Shown: positions 36,613-44,707, numbered from the stretch's first letter. The stretch: DNA of 48,800 nt from Syntrophorhabdaceae bacterium (GCA_035541755.1 DATKMQ010000068.1:1-48800); one strand, 5' to 3'. Made by a program: numbers and translations. The notes: a model not told the origin generated them from the letters alone.

Positions 36613-37683
36613 ATGGACTCCAGGGGTTCTATGGATATGGACGGTAAGATGCAACAGAAAGGATTCTCCGTAAGACGGCTTCAGGATTTCACAAGCGCCG
36701 TAAACCCCCTCGGCCCTTCCAGGAAAGCCAAGAATGTGTTGCGACGACATCTTAAGGACCTGGAATTTCCCGATAATCAATCGTACCACTTACTTAACCT
36801 CCTCGCGAAGAACGAACATATAGACGGGGAGATGCTTATGCTCAGGCACGGCTCAACAGACCTTCTTCATACCGTACTGCATGTTTGCAAGCCTTCACGG
36901 GTCTTTGTTCCTGCGCCGGTTTCTCAGGGTTATAGACAAGTGATTTCCCGCGCCGGCGCTACCCTTCACGAGGAACGACTCGGGCAGGATGAACTATTTT
37001 CTATGAGCCTTCCCAGACTTATCAAAGGAATGGAAAGAGCGGATGCCGTGATTCTACCCTACCCTCACGACATTGTGGGGACTCACCTCCCGATAGATGA
37101 TCTCAAATCAATCATCGCGGAAGCCGATGCACAGAGAAAGGTTCTCATTCTCGACGAATCGTTGCGAGATTTTACCACACTTAACTCACCCGTGGACGAG
37201 GCAAGCCAATCGAAATATGCGATCATCGTGAGGACATTTTCGCTCTTTTATGCACTGGCCGGTTTACCGGTCGGCTACGCCATTGGCAGCGCATCGATGA
37301 TCGGAAACATAAAAAAAAGCGCGCTTCCCTTTCGGACAAACACCCTTGCGATTCGTGCAGCCATGGCTTCGCTGAAAGACAGGCCTTACGGGATAAGAAC
37401 ACACCGTTTCGTTCATGAGGAAAAGAAATATTTCATGAAGACCCTCGCCGCAATTAATGAGGGCGTGTCCTGCATCGATACGACTTGTCCGTTCCTTGTG
37501 CTCAAGATTGAAAAAGAGGAGAACCAATTGAAAGACCTCTTTTCCCGCTACGGCATGTTGATCGATACGTTTTTTTGCGGTGCAAACAACGAACGGTATC
37601 TCAGGGTGCCGATAAGGAACCATCACTGGAATGCCCGTTTCCTCAAAACCTTGAAAAACACCTTTGGGGTTACAAAAGAATGA
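36613..37683 (+). CDS. CobD/HisC-like fold-type I aminotransferase homologue lacking the PLP lysine
   Basis: This 356-aa protein follows the CobD/HisC layout: FTSAVNPLGP near the N-terminus, LRHGSTDLLH, a central LILDESLRDF (the PLP-binding Asp region), and RTFSLFYALAGLPVGYAIG. In that last motif CobD and HisC have S/T-Lys-x-F-x-(I/L)-x-G-L-R; here the Schiff-base Lys is Leu (CTC) and the Gly-Leu-Arg is Gly-Leu-Pro. The NPNNPTG-type motif is also changed (LPYPHDIVGTHLP). Catalysis by normal PLP chemistry is therefore unlikely. Alternative ATGs lie at 36631 (AGGGG 4 nt upstream) and 36637. Its stop overlaps the nucleotidase start (ATGA). Confidence 0.85.
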   Translation: MDSRGSMDMDGKMQQKGFSVRRLQDFTSAVNPLGPSRKAKNVLRRHLKDLEFPDNQSYHLLNLLAKNEHIDGEMLMLRHGSTDLLHTVLHVCKPSRVFVPAPVSQGYRQVISRAGATLHEERLGQDELFSMSLPRLIKGMERADAVILPYPHDIVGTHLPIDDLKSIIAEADAQRKVLILDESLRDFTTLNSPVDEASQSKYAIIVRTFSLFYALAGLPVGYAIGSASMIGNIKKSALPFRTNTLAIRAAMASLKDRPYGIRTHRFVHEEKKYFMKTLAAINEGVSCIDTTCPFLVLKIEKEENQLKDLFSRYGMLIDTFFCGANNERYLRVPIRNHHWNARFLKTLKNTFGVTKE

Positions 37684-39236
37684 AGGATACGAGGAAGCTT
37701 CTTTGCGGCCTGCTCCTTTCCGCTTTCCTGCTCCTTTTCTTTCTGCCCACACATGGGCAGGCAGAGGAGCTGAGAATACTCTATATGAACGATTTTCACG
37801 GCTTTGCGGCGCCTCAGAAACTTCTCGGCTCGGACGAAACCCAGGGCGGGATCGCCTACGTCGCGGCCCTTATCGATCGCTTGAGAAAGGAAAAACCCAC
37901 TCTTCTACTGGCTGCAGGCGATATGATCCAGGGCGATGCCTGGGCAAACATATTTCAGGGGAAACCTGTCATTGAGATCATGAATACGATGCGCTTCGAC
38001 GCCATGGTAGTCGGCAACCATGAATTTGACTTCGGCCAGGAAGCCCTCAAACAGAGGATACTGGAAGCAGGCTTCCCCGTGCTTGGCGCAAACGTGTCCG
38101 GATTTTCCGCATTGAGACCCTATGTGTTGAAGGAAATAGCCGGCCTCAAGGTAGCGATAATAGGTCTTGTCACGCAAGACACACCCACGGCCACCCGTTG
38201 GGGGAACGTGGAAGGTCTCACCTTTCTCTCTGTTGCGGACACGTCAGAGCGATATGTGGCCGAGCTACGTAACAAGGTCGATATCATCGTGGTCCTCTCT
38301 CACATTGGATATAATGCGGACATGGTGCTCGCGAGCATCGATCTCATCGTCGGCGGCCATTCGCATACAAAAGTGGATAAACAAATCCTTATCGGAGATA
38401 CCCTGCTCGTCCAGGCCTGGGAGCACGCCTTGGTGCTTGGCGTTCTTGACCTGCAGATCAAAGACGGAAAGATTATAGAGGCAAAGAACCGGCTCGAAGA
38501 AATCAGGCCCGCTTCCATGGTAAAGGACCCCTCGGTGGCGGCGATCGTTGAGAAATATTCGACGCAGGTGAATGGTGCTCTGAATAAAGTAATCGGGCAT
38601 ACCGAGATCGACCTGGACGGCGACAACGTGCGGGTGAGAGAAACAAATCTTGGAGATCTTATCGCGGACATCATGAGGAAGGAATCCAGTGCCGATGTGG
38701 CAATCATAAACGGAGGGGCGATCCGGACCAGCATCCGAAGAGGAGCGATAAAGGCCGGAGATATTTACTCCACAGTGCCTTTTGACAACTATATTGTGGC
38801 TATGAAGGTGAGCGGCAAACAGATCCATGACGCCTTAGAGCATGGGGTGTCAGCCGTAGAATCAAAAGACGGGCGTTTCCCGCAGGTATCCGGCATCTCT
38901 CTCACCTATTCGACTTCCGAAAACCCTGGCGCCAGAATACGCGCGATCACCGTGAACACCGATCCTCTTGACGACGGCAAAACGTACACCGTAGCAACGA
39001 CCGATTTTCTCGCGGCAGGCGGAGATGCGTATCAAGTGTTTCGGGACGCGATCAGGGACTCTGGCGGTTTTTCTGTAACGGGCGGCACGATCAAGAGCCC
39101 GGGTATTGTCTATAACGATGCGGGAAGATGGCTCAATGAGGTTGTGGTCCAGTATATCATGGGGCAGAAAAAGATCGGGCCGAAGACCGAAGGGAGGATT
39201 AGACAAGTCGACTGTAATGAAAATATTTGTAAATGA
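37680..39236 (+). CDS. Secreted 5'-nucleotidase / 2',3'-cyclic phosphodiesterase (UshA family)
   Basis: This 518-aa protein has a signal peptide (residues 1 to about 28, hydrophobic core then THGQAEE), so it is periplasmic or secreted. The N-terminal metallophosphatase domain has MNDFHG, AAGDMIQG, GNHEFDFG and GGHSHTK, which supply the two-metal ligands. The C-terminal nucleotide-binding domain (from about 320) contains ETNLGDLIADIMR, INGGAIRTSI, PFDNYIVAMKVSG and ATTDFLAAGGDAY. It probably dephosphorylates nucleotides or cyclic nucleotides outside the cytoplasm. ATG 37680 overlaps the upstream stop; longer frames have no support. Confidence 0.92.
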   Translation: MKDTRKLLCGLLLSAFLLLFFLPTHGQAEELRILYMNDFHGFAAPQKLLGSDETQGGIAYVAALIDRLRKEKPTLLLAAGDMIQGDAWANIFQGKPVIEIMNTMRFDAMVVGNHEFDFGQEALKQRILEAGFPVLGANVSGFSALRPYVLKEIAGLKVAIIGLVTQDTPTATRWGNVEGLTFLSVADTSERYVAELRNKVDIIVVLSHIGYNADMVLASIDLIVGGHSHTKVDKQILIGDTLLVQAWEHALVLGVLDLQIKDGKIIEAKNRLEEIRPASMVKDPSVAAIVEKYSTQVNGALNKVIGHTEIDLDGDNVRVRETNLGDLIADIMRKESSADVAIINGGAIRTSIRRGAIKAGDIYSTVPFDNYIVAMKVSGKQIHDALEHGVSAVESKDGRFPQVSGISLTYSTSENPGARIRAITVNTDPLDDGKTYTVATTDFLAAGGDAYQVFRDAIRDSGGFSVTGGTIKSPGIVYNDAGRWLNEVVVQYIMGQKKIGPKTEGRIRQVDCNENICK

Positions 39237-39399
39237 CAAGGAAATATATCTTCTTCCCGGCATGAAGGCGATACACGCCGTCATTGGGGCCGGGCTCATG
39301 GATCAAATAGAAAGCGGAAGAAGAGTGTATGATGAATGGGGCAACGAAATCGGGCTTAACGGGGAGTTCGTATCGGACACAAAGATCTTTGTGCGGTAG
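39217..39399 (+). CDS. 60-aa small protein, beta-grasp-like, coupled to the 5'-nucleotidase
   Basis: This Cys-free protein starts MKIFVNDKEIYLLPGMKAIHAVIGAG and ends VYDEWGNEIGLNGEFVSDTKIFVR. The first strand-turn-strand, the PGM turn and the helix look like the start of a ubiquitin/ThiS-type beta-grasp fold. The DEWGNExGLxG segment appears characteristic. It lacks the C-terminal Gly-Gly of ThiS and MoaD. It begins 20 nt before the nucleotidase stop and is probably translated with it. I recall similar small proteins in delta-type bacteria beside such nucleotidases, but no function. Confidence 0.65.
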   Translation: MKIFVNDKEIYLLPGMKAIHAVIGAGLMDQIESGRRVYDEWGNEIGLNGEFVSDTKIFVR

Positions 39400-39433
39400 A
39401 CTATCATCATATGCGTGTTTATTTTATTAGTAT

Positions 39434-40006
39434 ATGGTCAATACATTCCTCTTCGCCTTCATCCCCCTTTTCGTAGCCTTCGATGTCCTGGGGATCCTCC
39501 CTATCTATATCAAATTCACCTTGAATCTCGACAGCACAACGAGAAACAAACACCTGCGGGATTCCCTTATCACGTCATTCCTGACCGCCCTTATCTTTGT
39601 CATCATAGGCAACAGGGTCCTTACATACCTTGGCATATCCATCAGAGATTTTCTCATTGCCGGCGGGATTGTAATCTTTATAACAGCAATCAAGGATATT
39701 GTAAGCGACCACACCGAACCCATGCAGGAAAATGAGATGTTCGGCGTCGTGCCTCTTGGAATCCCCCTGCTCGCCGGGCCTGCCGTACTTGCGACATCAG
39801 CAATCCTCTGGAACGAGTATGAACATGTTTACTATATGATATCGCTCATTCTCAATATCGTAATTTGCGGAACGGTATTGAAATTTTCTTCGCTTATTTC
39901 GAAAATCCTCGGCAAGAGACTCATTGAAGCCCTCTCCAAGATCTTTAGCCTGATCATCGCGAGCATAGCTATCATGTTCATCCGCAAAGGTTTTCAAGGG
40001 ATGTAG
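39434..40006 (+). CDS. MarC-family integral membrane protein
   Basis: This 190-aa membrane protein has six hydrophobic helices. The family signatures are LFVAFDVLGILPIYIKF at the N-terminus, FLIAGGIVIFITAIKDI in the middle and GVVPLGIPLLAGPAVLATS, which matches the MarC/UPF0056 family consensus VPLAIPLLAGPGAI. MarC proteins are inner-membrane proteins of unknown transport function; an early link to antibiotic resistance is not supported. No Shine-Dalgarno is seen before the ATG. The gene is followed by a convergent nucleoside phosphorylase. Confidence 0.92.
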   Translation: MVNTFLFAFIPLFVAFDVLGILPIYIKFTLNLDSTTRNKHLRDSLITSFLTALIFVIIGNRVLTYLGISIRDFLIAGGIVIFITAIKDIVSDHTEPMQENEMFGVVPLGIPLLAGPAVLATSAILWNEYEHVYYMISLILNIVICGTVLKFSSLISKILGKRLIEALSKIFSLIIASIAIMFIRKGFQGM

Positions 40007-40060
40007 CGAGAGGGATGGAAGGGGAAGACACGAAGGCCCGTGGATGTCTTTTTGTAATCC

Positions 40061-40807
40061 TCAGGACACCGCTTCCGCAAGCACAAATTCCGTAAGGCGC
40101 TCCACCCCCTCTCTGAAAGGTTTAGTCCGAAAGCCACCTGTCCAGAGTCCATGAGAAAATCTGTCCGAGACTACGAGGAAGGCAACGCCACTCACGTTCT
40201 TGAAACGGCACACGGCATAGAATGATGCAACTTCCATCTCAACGGCCAGGATACCATGCTCCCCGTACAGGCCTATCTTGCTTACGGTCTCTCGATACAC
40301 GGCATCGCAACTCCACACGGCGCCACGATGGAAGCTCTGTGCAGGATTAGAAGATACCCATTCTTCGAGCCAGTTGCATTCAACAAAACTGTCATTACGC
40401 TCGAGATAGTGGTAGGAAACCCCGTCTTCTCTCAACGCTTTTGTCGCAATTATAATATCGCCGATCCGTATTCCCTCCTTGATTCCTCCGCAATACCCCC
40501 AGAGAACGAACTCTTTCACGCCAAAAGCGCTCAGTTCCTCCACCAGACTCGCGATATTGGGACCCCCAAAACCGGAGCGCGTGATCAGCGTATCACTTCC
40601 CTTAATCAGAAAGAGTGAGCGAAACGGTCGCCAGGCCTCGCAGGAGAGTGTCTCTCTCTTACCGGTAATCCGCCGTAGGTCTTGCGCACTGAAGGTGATA
40701 ATGGCCCTCTCGGGCAGGAGGAGTTCATCAGGTTTTCGTCCCGTAAAGGCAGATACGATATGGGAAGGCTTAAGCAGGGTCTTGGAAGGATCAAAGAACC
40801 TTTTCAA
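40061..40807 (-). CDS. Nucleoside phosphorylase (PNP/UDP family)
   Basis: This 248-aa protein has FGGPNIASLVEEL, then WGYCGGI (phosphate-binding Gly-rich loop), GDIIIATKALREDGVS and the ribose-contacting VEMEVASFYAV (Glu-Met-Glu), followed by the VVSD-region purine/uracil contact (FLVVSDRF). It splits nucleosides by phosphorolysis in salvage. Purine or pyrimidine specificity cannot be told. The start is TTG at 40807, 17 nt inside the HIT gene, with a weak ribosome binding site; no better start is near. Confidence 0.88.
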   Translation of the reverse strand: MKRFFDPSKTLLKPSHIVSAFTGRKPDELLLPERAIITFSAQDLRRITGKRETLSCEAWRPFRSLFLIKGSDTLITRSGFGGPNIASLVEELSAFGVKEFVLWGYCGGIKEGIRIGDIIIATKALREDGVSYHYLERNDSFVECNWLEEWVSSNPAQSFHRGAVWSCDAVYRETVSKIGLYGEHGILAVEMEVASFYAVCRFKNVSGVAFLVVSDRFSHGLWTGGFRTKPFREGVERLTEFVLAEAVS

Positions 40808-41279
40808 TAAACTTTCTCTTCAGTTTTTGATAAGACTCAAAGAGATGTTCGGATATGACCCGCGTCTCTCCGACAACGGGCATGAAGTTAGTGTCACCGA
40901 ACCAACGCGGCACCATGTGAATATGGACGTGGTCCTCAAGCCCTGCTCCGGCCGCCCTGCCCAAATTCATTCCCACGTTCACACCGTCCACCTTGAACTC
41001 GTCTTTGAACAATGAAACTGTTCTCTTTACCAGACGCATCATATCGAGCGATTCTTCATCGGTAAGTTCTTCGGCGAGGCCGATATGCCTCACAGGCACT
41101 ACCATTACGTGACCATTCGTATAGGGGTATCTGTTCATGATGAGAAATGCACTGCCCAGCCTGCCTACTACGAGGTTCTCCTGATCATGACCTGGCTCGA
41201 TGCAGAGAAAGCATTTGGCCCCTTTCGGCTTGGCGCTGCCTATATACTCTATTCTCCACGGAGCCCAAATTCTGTCCAT
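40791..41279 (-). CDS. HIT-family nucleotide hydrolase/phosphorylase
   Basis: This 162-aa protein has the HIT motif HVHIHMVPRW (about residues 116-125), whose middle His forms the nucleotidyl intermediate. Its start, MDRIWAPWRIEYI, and CFLC (CFLCIEPGHD) are typical of the Ap4A phosphorylase-like branch common in bacteria and archaea. The NRYPYTNGHVMVVPVRH segment binds the nucleotide. The gene is in a run with the HNH protein and the nucleoside phosphorylase, suggesting nucleotide salvage or clean-up. Confidence 0.93.
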   Translation of the reverse strand: MDRIWAPWRIEYIGSAKPKGAKCFLCIEPGHDQENLVVGRLGSAFLIMNRYPYTNGHVMVVPVRHIGLAEELTDEESLDMMRLVKRTVSLFKDEFKVDGVNVGMNLGRAAGAGLEDHVHIHMVPRWFGDTNFMPVVGETRVISEHLFESYQKLKRKFIEKVL

Positions 41280-41280
41280 A

Positions 41281-41793
41281 TCAATCCCTCAAAAATAGAT
41301 AATCTTTCCAGTACTCCGGCGGAACCTTTACACCGAGATGGAGCATGAACATATAGAAACCATTCGGTCTCGACGGTCTTTTTCGCGGGAACATCTTTAC
41401 TTCCTCGGGCAGCTTGTCGCCCTTCTCAAGGTTACACCGGATACAGGACGTGACGATATTCGTCCATTCCGTGATGCCACCCCTTGATTTAGGAATGATG
41501 TGATCGCACGTTAGGTGTTTTGGGTCAAATCTTTTTCCGCAGTACTGGCACGTGTGGTCATCCCTGAGAAAGATGTTTTTGCGAGAAAACTTCACATTAG
41601 CGTGATTACTCCGTACAAGCCTTAACAGCCTGATCACGGACGGCTGCCGCATGCTGATTGAAACCCCTTTTATTTCCCGCTCGTGTTCTTTCAATACTTC
41701 GACCTTGCCGAGGTAGACAAGCGTAATCGCCTTCTTCCAGGGCAAAACACTGATCGGCTCAAAGGTTGTGTTGAGAAGCAATGTTCTGTCCAT
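41281..41793 (-). CDS. HNH endonuclease-domain protein
   Basis: This protein of about 170 aa begins MDRTLLLNTTFEPISVLPWKKAI, a common start of a widespread HNH family. Zinc ligands C82-x2-C85, core CDHIIPKSRGG (D97, H98), TNIVTSCIRCN (C117, C120) follow, with NLEKGDKLPEE after. These proteins are conserved single-copy genes, often chromosomal rather than mobile; a DNA-repair or nick-processing role is possible but unproven. The start is chosen at ATG 41793, which gives the standard N-terminus. Confidence 0.88.
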   Translation of the reverse strand: MDRTLLLNTTFEPISVLPWKKAITLVYLGKVEVLKEHEREIKGVSISMRQPSVIRLLRLVRSNHANVKFSRKNIFLRDDHTCQYCGKRFDPKHLTCDHIIPKSRGGITEWTNIVTSCIRCNLEKGDKLPEEVKMFPRKRPSRPNGFYMFMLHLGVKVPPEYWKDYLFLRD

Positions 41794-42056
41794 AAACCAT
41801 TTGAAAATAACGTTTTTCGCCCCTATTGTCAAGGATAGTCAACTACCTGAAATAACTCGTGGTACGCGGAACCGGACCATCGTTAAGAAGCGTGCTCAAG
41901 GCGCTCTTGCCCCTGCGGAGAGACAAATGCTACGGCGCCTAATAGCGATGCAAGAATAGACGCTGCAAAGATGCAAAATATAACGTCGTGGCTTTTGAAT
42001 GAAACGCGAATTCAAAGATTAGCGGAGAGTCGTTACGTCCCCTCAACCGTCCCTGT

Positions 42057-42206
42057 TCATTCCGTAATATCGTTCGGGGTTTGGTCATTCTCAAGCATCT
42101 CAAGTACATGTACAACGAGGTTAAGCCTCTCTCGCGGGTTGAGTTCGAAATATGACCTGCTCTCCATCAGAATCCTGACGATTTCTTTCTTGGCATCAGA
42201 TTCCAT
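42057..42206 (-). CDS. Small helical protein, 49 aa (below usual ORF cut-offs)
   Basis: The minus-strand ATG at 42206 is preceded by AAGGAG 8 nt upstream and opens a 49-codon frame to TGA at 42057. The product starts MESDAKKEIVRILMESRSYF and continues ELNPRERLNLVVHVLEMLEN; this is an amphipathic helix pair with an L/V heptad. No family is certain, though it resembles small conserved proteins in delta-type bacteria. The strong ribosome binding site supports translation. The flanking gap 41794-42056 shows nothing else. Confidence 0.5.
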   Translation of the reverse strand: MESDAKKEIVRILMESRSYFELNPRERLNLVVHVLEMLENDQTPNDITE

Positions 42207-42330
42207 GCCGTAAGCTCCTTAAATATTGGTCGCAAAAGATGAGAAAAACTTTACCCTCCCGCCACTTTATTTTTGTATTCGAAACTGTTCTGTGTTAATT
42301 AGATAGAAACACTTTAACAAGGAGAAGACT

Positions 42331-42768
42331 ATGGCGGTTGATGAAGGCGGGCAGCAGATGATCGATAACGAAGATCTCCCCAACTTGAGAGATCCCGAAG
42401 ACGGCTCGGATAGTCGTAAGCCGAAATCAATTTTCAGAAGGGTACCGCTCGCGACCCTGCTTTTCGCCGTATTCGCTATCATCCTGCTTGTCCTCGTCGT
42501 CATGCTTGCGTTGAAGGTAACGTCTCTCAATCAGGAGGTCGCCGATTTATCCAAAGCCAAGCAACAGCTGGTTTCAGCCCAAAAGAAACTTGCCGACCTC
42601 AATGCCGAAAAGGAAAAGCTAGGCGCTGACTTGAGTCTTACCAAAGAAGAACTGGATACGGTAAAGAAACAAAAGGAAGATCTCGACGAGCAGCTGCAGA
42701 AACTGCAGGCCGCAAAGAAAGCCCAGGCGCCCAGGGCGGCGAAGAGACCGAACGCTTCTTCAAGGTAA
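42331..42768 (+). CDS. Membrane-anchored coiled-coil protein, 145 aa
   Basis: This protein has an acidic N-terminal tail (MAVDEGGQQMIDNEDLPN), one transmembrane helix (about residues 43-65, LLFAVFAIILLVLVVMLAL) and a long coiled coil (about 70-130) of repeated heptads (KKLADLNAEKEKLGADLSL, KKQKEDLDEQLQKLQ). It ends in a basic Ala-Lys-Pro tail. No enzyme motif is present; a scaffold or membrane-envelope role is possible but unknown. AAGGAGAAG is located 5-6 nt before the ATG. It is the last chromosomal gene before the prophage attachment site. Confidence 0.72.
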   Translation: MAVDEGGQQMIDNEDLPNLRDPEDGSDSRKPKSIFRRVPLATLLFAVFAIILLVLVVMLALKVTSLNQEVADLSKAKQQLVSAQKKLADLNAEKEKLGADLSLTKEELDTVKKQKEDLDEQLQKLQAAKKAQAPRAAKRPNASSR

Positions 42769-42863
42769 GGTCGGGGTTCGCTTCAGATATTCCGCAAGTG
42801 TAGTTCTCTCGCGTGACGTAAAGTAGTGATATCTTCGTGAGGGTATTTCGAATAAAACAGTTA

Positions 42864-42908
42864 TGGGCCGTGGAGGATTCGAACCTCCGACCAATTGATT
42901 AAGAGTCA
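42864..42908 (-). other. 3' remnant of tRNA-Lys(CTT): left attachment site of the prophage
   Basis: The minus strand holds the complete 3' part of a tRNA-Lys: TGA of the anticodon stem, anticodon loop CTCTTAA (anticodon CTT), TCAAT, the T arm with GGAGG-TTCGAAT-CCTCC, and the acceptor end CGGCCCA (no encoded CCA). The expected 5' half (acceptor 5' strand and D arm) is missing: beyond 42908 the sequence turns to unrelated phage-like DNA. This is the classical scar left by integration into the 3' end of a tRNA gene. The intact copy should lie at the right prophage end, outside the window. Confidence 0.85.
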
Positions 42909-42998
42909 CGTGTCGCATTTGTGATATCTTGACTATCAACGGTCTGCAAGCAATCTATGTCACCATGAAATCTTTCTACCCCGGCAGAAAAGGAGTTC

Positions 42999-44072
42999 AT
43001 GGTGGCAAAATCCGACAACAAATCCATCCAAATAACAGACGAGCGTGAGAGGGATTTCTACATCGCCCAGCGCGATCTTGTAGACAGGGCTGGAAGAATA
43101 ATTGGCCCGTTCGGCTGCGCCGTGTACAATAGCCTCCTGAGGCACGCGGACCAAGACCGCGAATCCTGGCCGTCCCTTGCCACCATAGCTGACGAGTTCG
43201 GCATGAGCAAGCCAACAGTCATAAAGGCAATCGAACAACTGCAAGAAGTTAACATAATCCAGATCGTCAAGAGAAAAGACCGCCGTGGCAACAAGTACCG
43301 CCTCATCGACGCAAAGCAGTGGAAACTTCCCGAACCGGCCGGAACAGTAAACGTGGTTGACCGTTCTTCTCATGGAACAGTAAACGTGGTTGACCGTTCT
43401 TCTCATGGAACAGTAAACGACATTGACCGTTCCGCGAAAAGAACAGTAAACGTGGTTGACCCGAAGTATATAAAAGAATCTTTAAAAGAAAAAACACTCT
43501 CGCGCGAGAGCGATGAAAAAAATGTGGATTACCAAACCGCGATAAAAAATCGCCTTGCACCGTTTGACCCCGAAACTCGAACCACGATCAAAGCGTTTCT
43601 CGACAACGTAAAGGATCACAACAAAACAGGGCGTATGAAAGATAGTCGTTACCTGTCCTTGCTTGACCAGGTGATTGAGATTGCACGAAGCACGGAAAAA
43701 GACGTATTCAGGTATGCACTACAAAAAGCCACCGACAAAGAAGCGTACAGCCCGAACTACGTCAAAGTCGTAGCTGAGGCAAAGAAAGCCGAGGCAAAGC
43801 CGCCGCTCTTCGTTGACAGAGGTCCCGAGCTTGATGGCAAGAAGTACATCGTCTATGGCGGGATGGAAAATCATGACGGAAAAGTCGTAAAACCCGTGAG
43901 CGCGGAATACGTGATGAAAGCTTTCAAGGTAGACCCGACAGAGTGCTTTATCGAGAGTGCACGCGCGCCGCTCAAAACCAAAGGCGTGGATGTCTCGCAG
44001 TACATCCATCTGCGCCCACAACACAACGGTATCTACGATCTGCAGAAAGTCCTGCAGGAAGGGAGAGCATAG
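42999..44072 (+). CDS. Phage winged-helix (HTH_36-type) protein, replication-initiator-like
   Basis: This 357-aa protein has an N-terminal winged-helix domain (about residues 35-108): GPFGCAVYNSLLRHAD, SWPSLATIADEFGMSKPTVIKAIEQL and the wing KDRRGNKYRLI. Phage replisome-organiser and regulator proteins have this fold. Residues 115-155 are four 11-residue repeats (TVNVVDRSSHG-type) encoded by iteron-like DNA. The rest is soluble, with helix-rich and Lys-rich segments. AGGAG is located 5 nt before the ATG. It opens the phage gene run, 91 nt from the attachment scar. Function as replication initiator is inferred from domain and iterons. Confidence 0.65.
   Translation: MVAKSDNKSIQITDERERDFYIAQRDLVDRAGRIIGPFGCAVYNSLLRHADQDRESWPSLATIADEFGMSKPTVIKAIEQLQEVNIIQIVKRKDRRGNKYRLIDAKQWKLPEPAGTVNVVDRSSHGTVNVVDRSSHGTVNDIDRSAKRTVNVVDPKYIKESLKEKTLSRESDEKNVDYQTAIKNRLAPFDPETRTTIKAFLDNVKDHNKTGRMKDSRYLSLLDQVIEIARSTEKDVFRYALQKATDKEAYSPNYVKVVAEAKKAEAKPPLFVDRGPELDGKKYIVYGGMENHDGKVVKPVSAEYVMKAFKVDPTECFIESARAPLKTKGVDVSQYIHLRPQHNGIYDLQKVLQEGRA
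43341..43462 (+). repeat. Four tandem 33-bp iterons inside the winged-helix gene (candidate phage origin)
   Basis: Copies lie at 43341-43373, 43374-43406 (identical), 43407-43439 (diverged in middle and end) and 43440-43462 (truncated). The shared core GAACAGTAAACGTGGTTGAC is an imperfect dyad: GAAC-n-GT-n-AAC reads toward its reverse GTT-n-AC-n-GTTC. Repeats are in frame (33 nt = 11 codons), so they also lengthen the protein. The arrangement parallels lambdoid origins, where iterons lie within the initiator gene. Confidence 0.8.
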
Positions 44073-44074
44073 CC

Positions 44075-44707
44075 ATGGAATTCGATATGAAACTTGAAGG
44101 CGTAGAACAGGCCTTGAAATTATTCGATCCCAACCTCGTGAGGCGGGCGGCGAACACTGCGATCAACGACGCTGCCAAAGAAGGAATCACCGGGGCAGAA
44201 AGAGAGATCCAGACCGAATACAACATCAACAAATCGAAACTTTCTCAGTTCCTCAAGCTGACAGTGAAGGCAAAAGGGTACGATGTCGAAGCGACCATTA
44301 CCGGAAAAGGTAGAGGTCTTGCCCTTTCGTATTTCGATGCTAAGCAAGTAGGCGTTATGATTCGCAATCTTAAGATTGGGGCTGAGAAATTCAAGACAGT
44401 CATGACCAAGAATGGACGGAGATTCGGTGGCGACGTGACAGCTCTCGTCAAGCTGGCCAGCGGACGCAAGATCGTACAGGGCAAGTATGGTAATAAGCCT
44501 TTCATCGCACAGATGAAGACAGGACACATTGGCGTGTGGGTTCGCCAGGGCAAAGAGAGAAAACCAATCGAGCAGCTATTCGGCCCGGGTGTAGGTGGTT
44601 TATTTGGAACTAAGAAGGTGATGGATCGGACCATAAGCATCATTAACGAGAAGTTCGGGTCTAGGTTTGCCTATTGGTTTAATCGATATAATGGAGATGC
44701 CCGATGA
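44075..44707 (+). CDS. Phage minor tail protein Z-like
   Basis: This 210-aa protein has an N-terminal pattern, VEQALKLFDPNLVRRAANTAINDAAKEG, then NIKSKL-like INKSKLSQFLKL, as in phage minor tail protein Z (GpZ) and related tail-completion proteins. The middle VKLASGRKIVQGK and KPFIAQMKTGHIGVWVRQGKERKP segment is also typical of the GPZ family. The ATG lies 2 nt after the winged-helix stop, with GGGAG about 10 nt upstream. Its place before the terminase genes is unusual: tail genes normally follow capsid genes. Confidence 0.65.
   Translation: MEFDMKLEGVEQALKLFDPNLVRRAANTAINDAAKEGITGAEREIQTEYNINKSKLSQFLKLTVKAKGYDVEATITGKGRGLALSYFDAKQVGVMIRNLKIGAEKFKTVMTKNGRRFGGDVTALVKLASGRKIVQGKYGNKPFIAQMKTGHIGVWVRQGKERKPIEQLFGPGVGGLFGTKKVMDRTISIINEKFGSRFAYWFNRYNGDAR

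Noticed and set aside
41768-41959. 63-aa plus-strand frame between the HNH protein and the small 49-aa gene
   Set aside because: There is no ribosome binding site and no recognisable pattern, and it overlaps the HNH gene start.
43341-43462. Possible CRISPR array
   Set aside because: The repeats are directly adjacent with no spacers and in frame with a gene; there are no cas genes. They are iterons.
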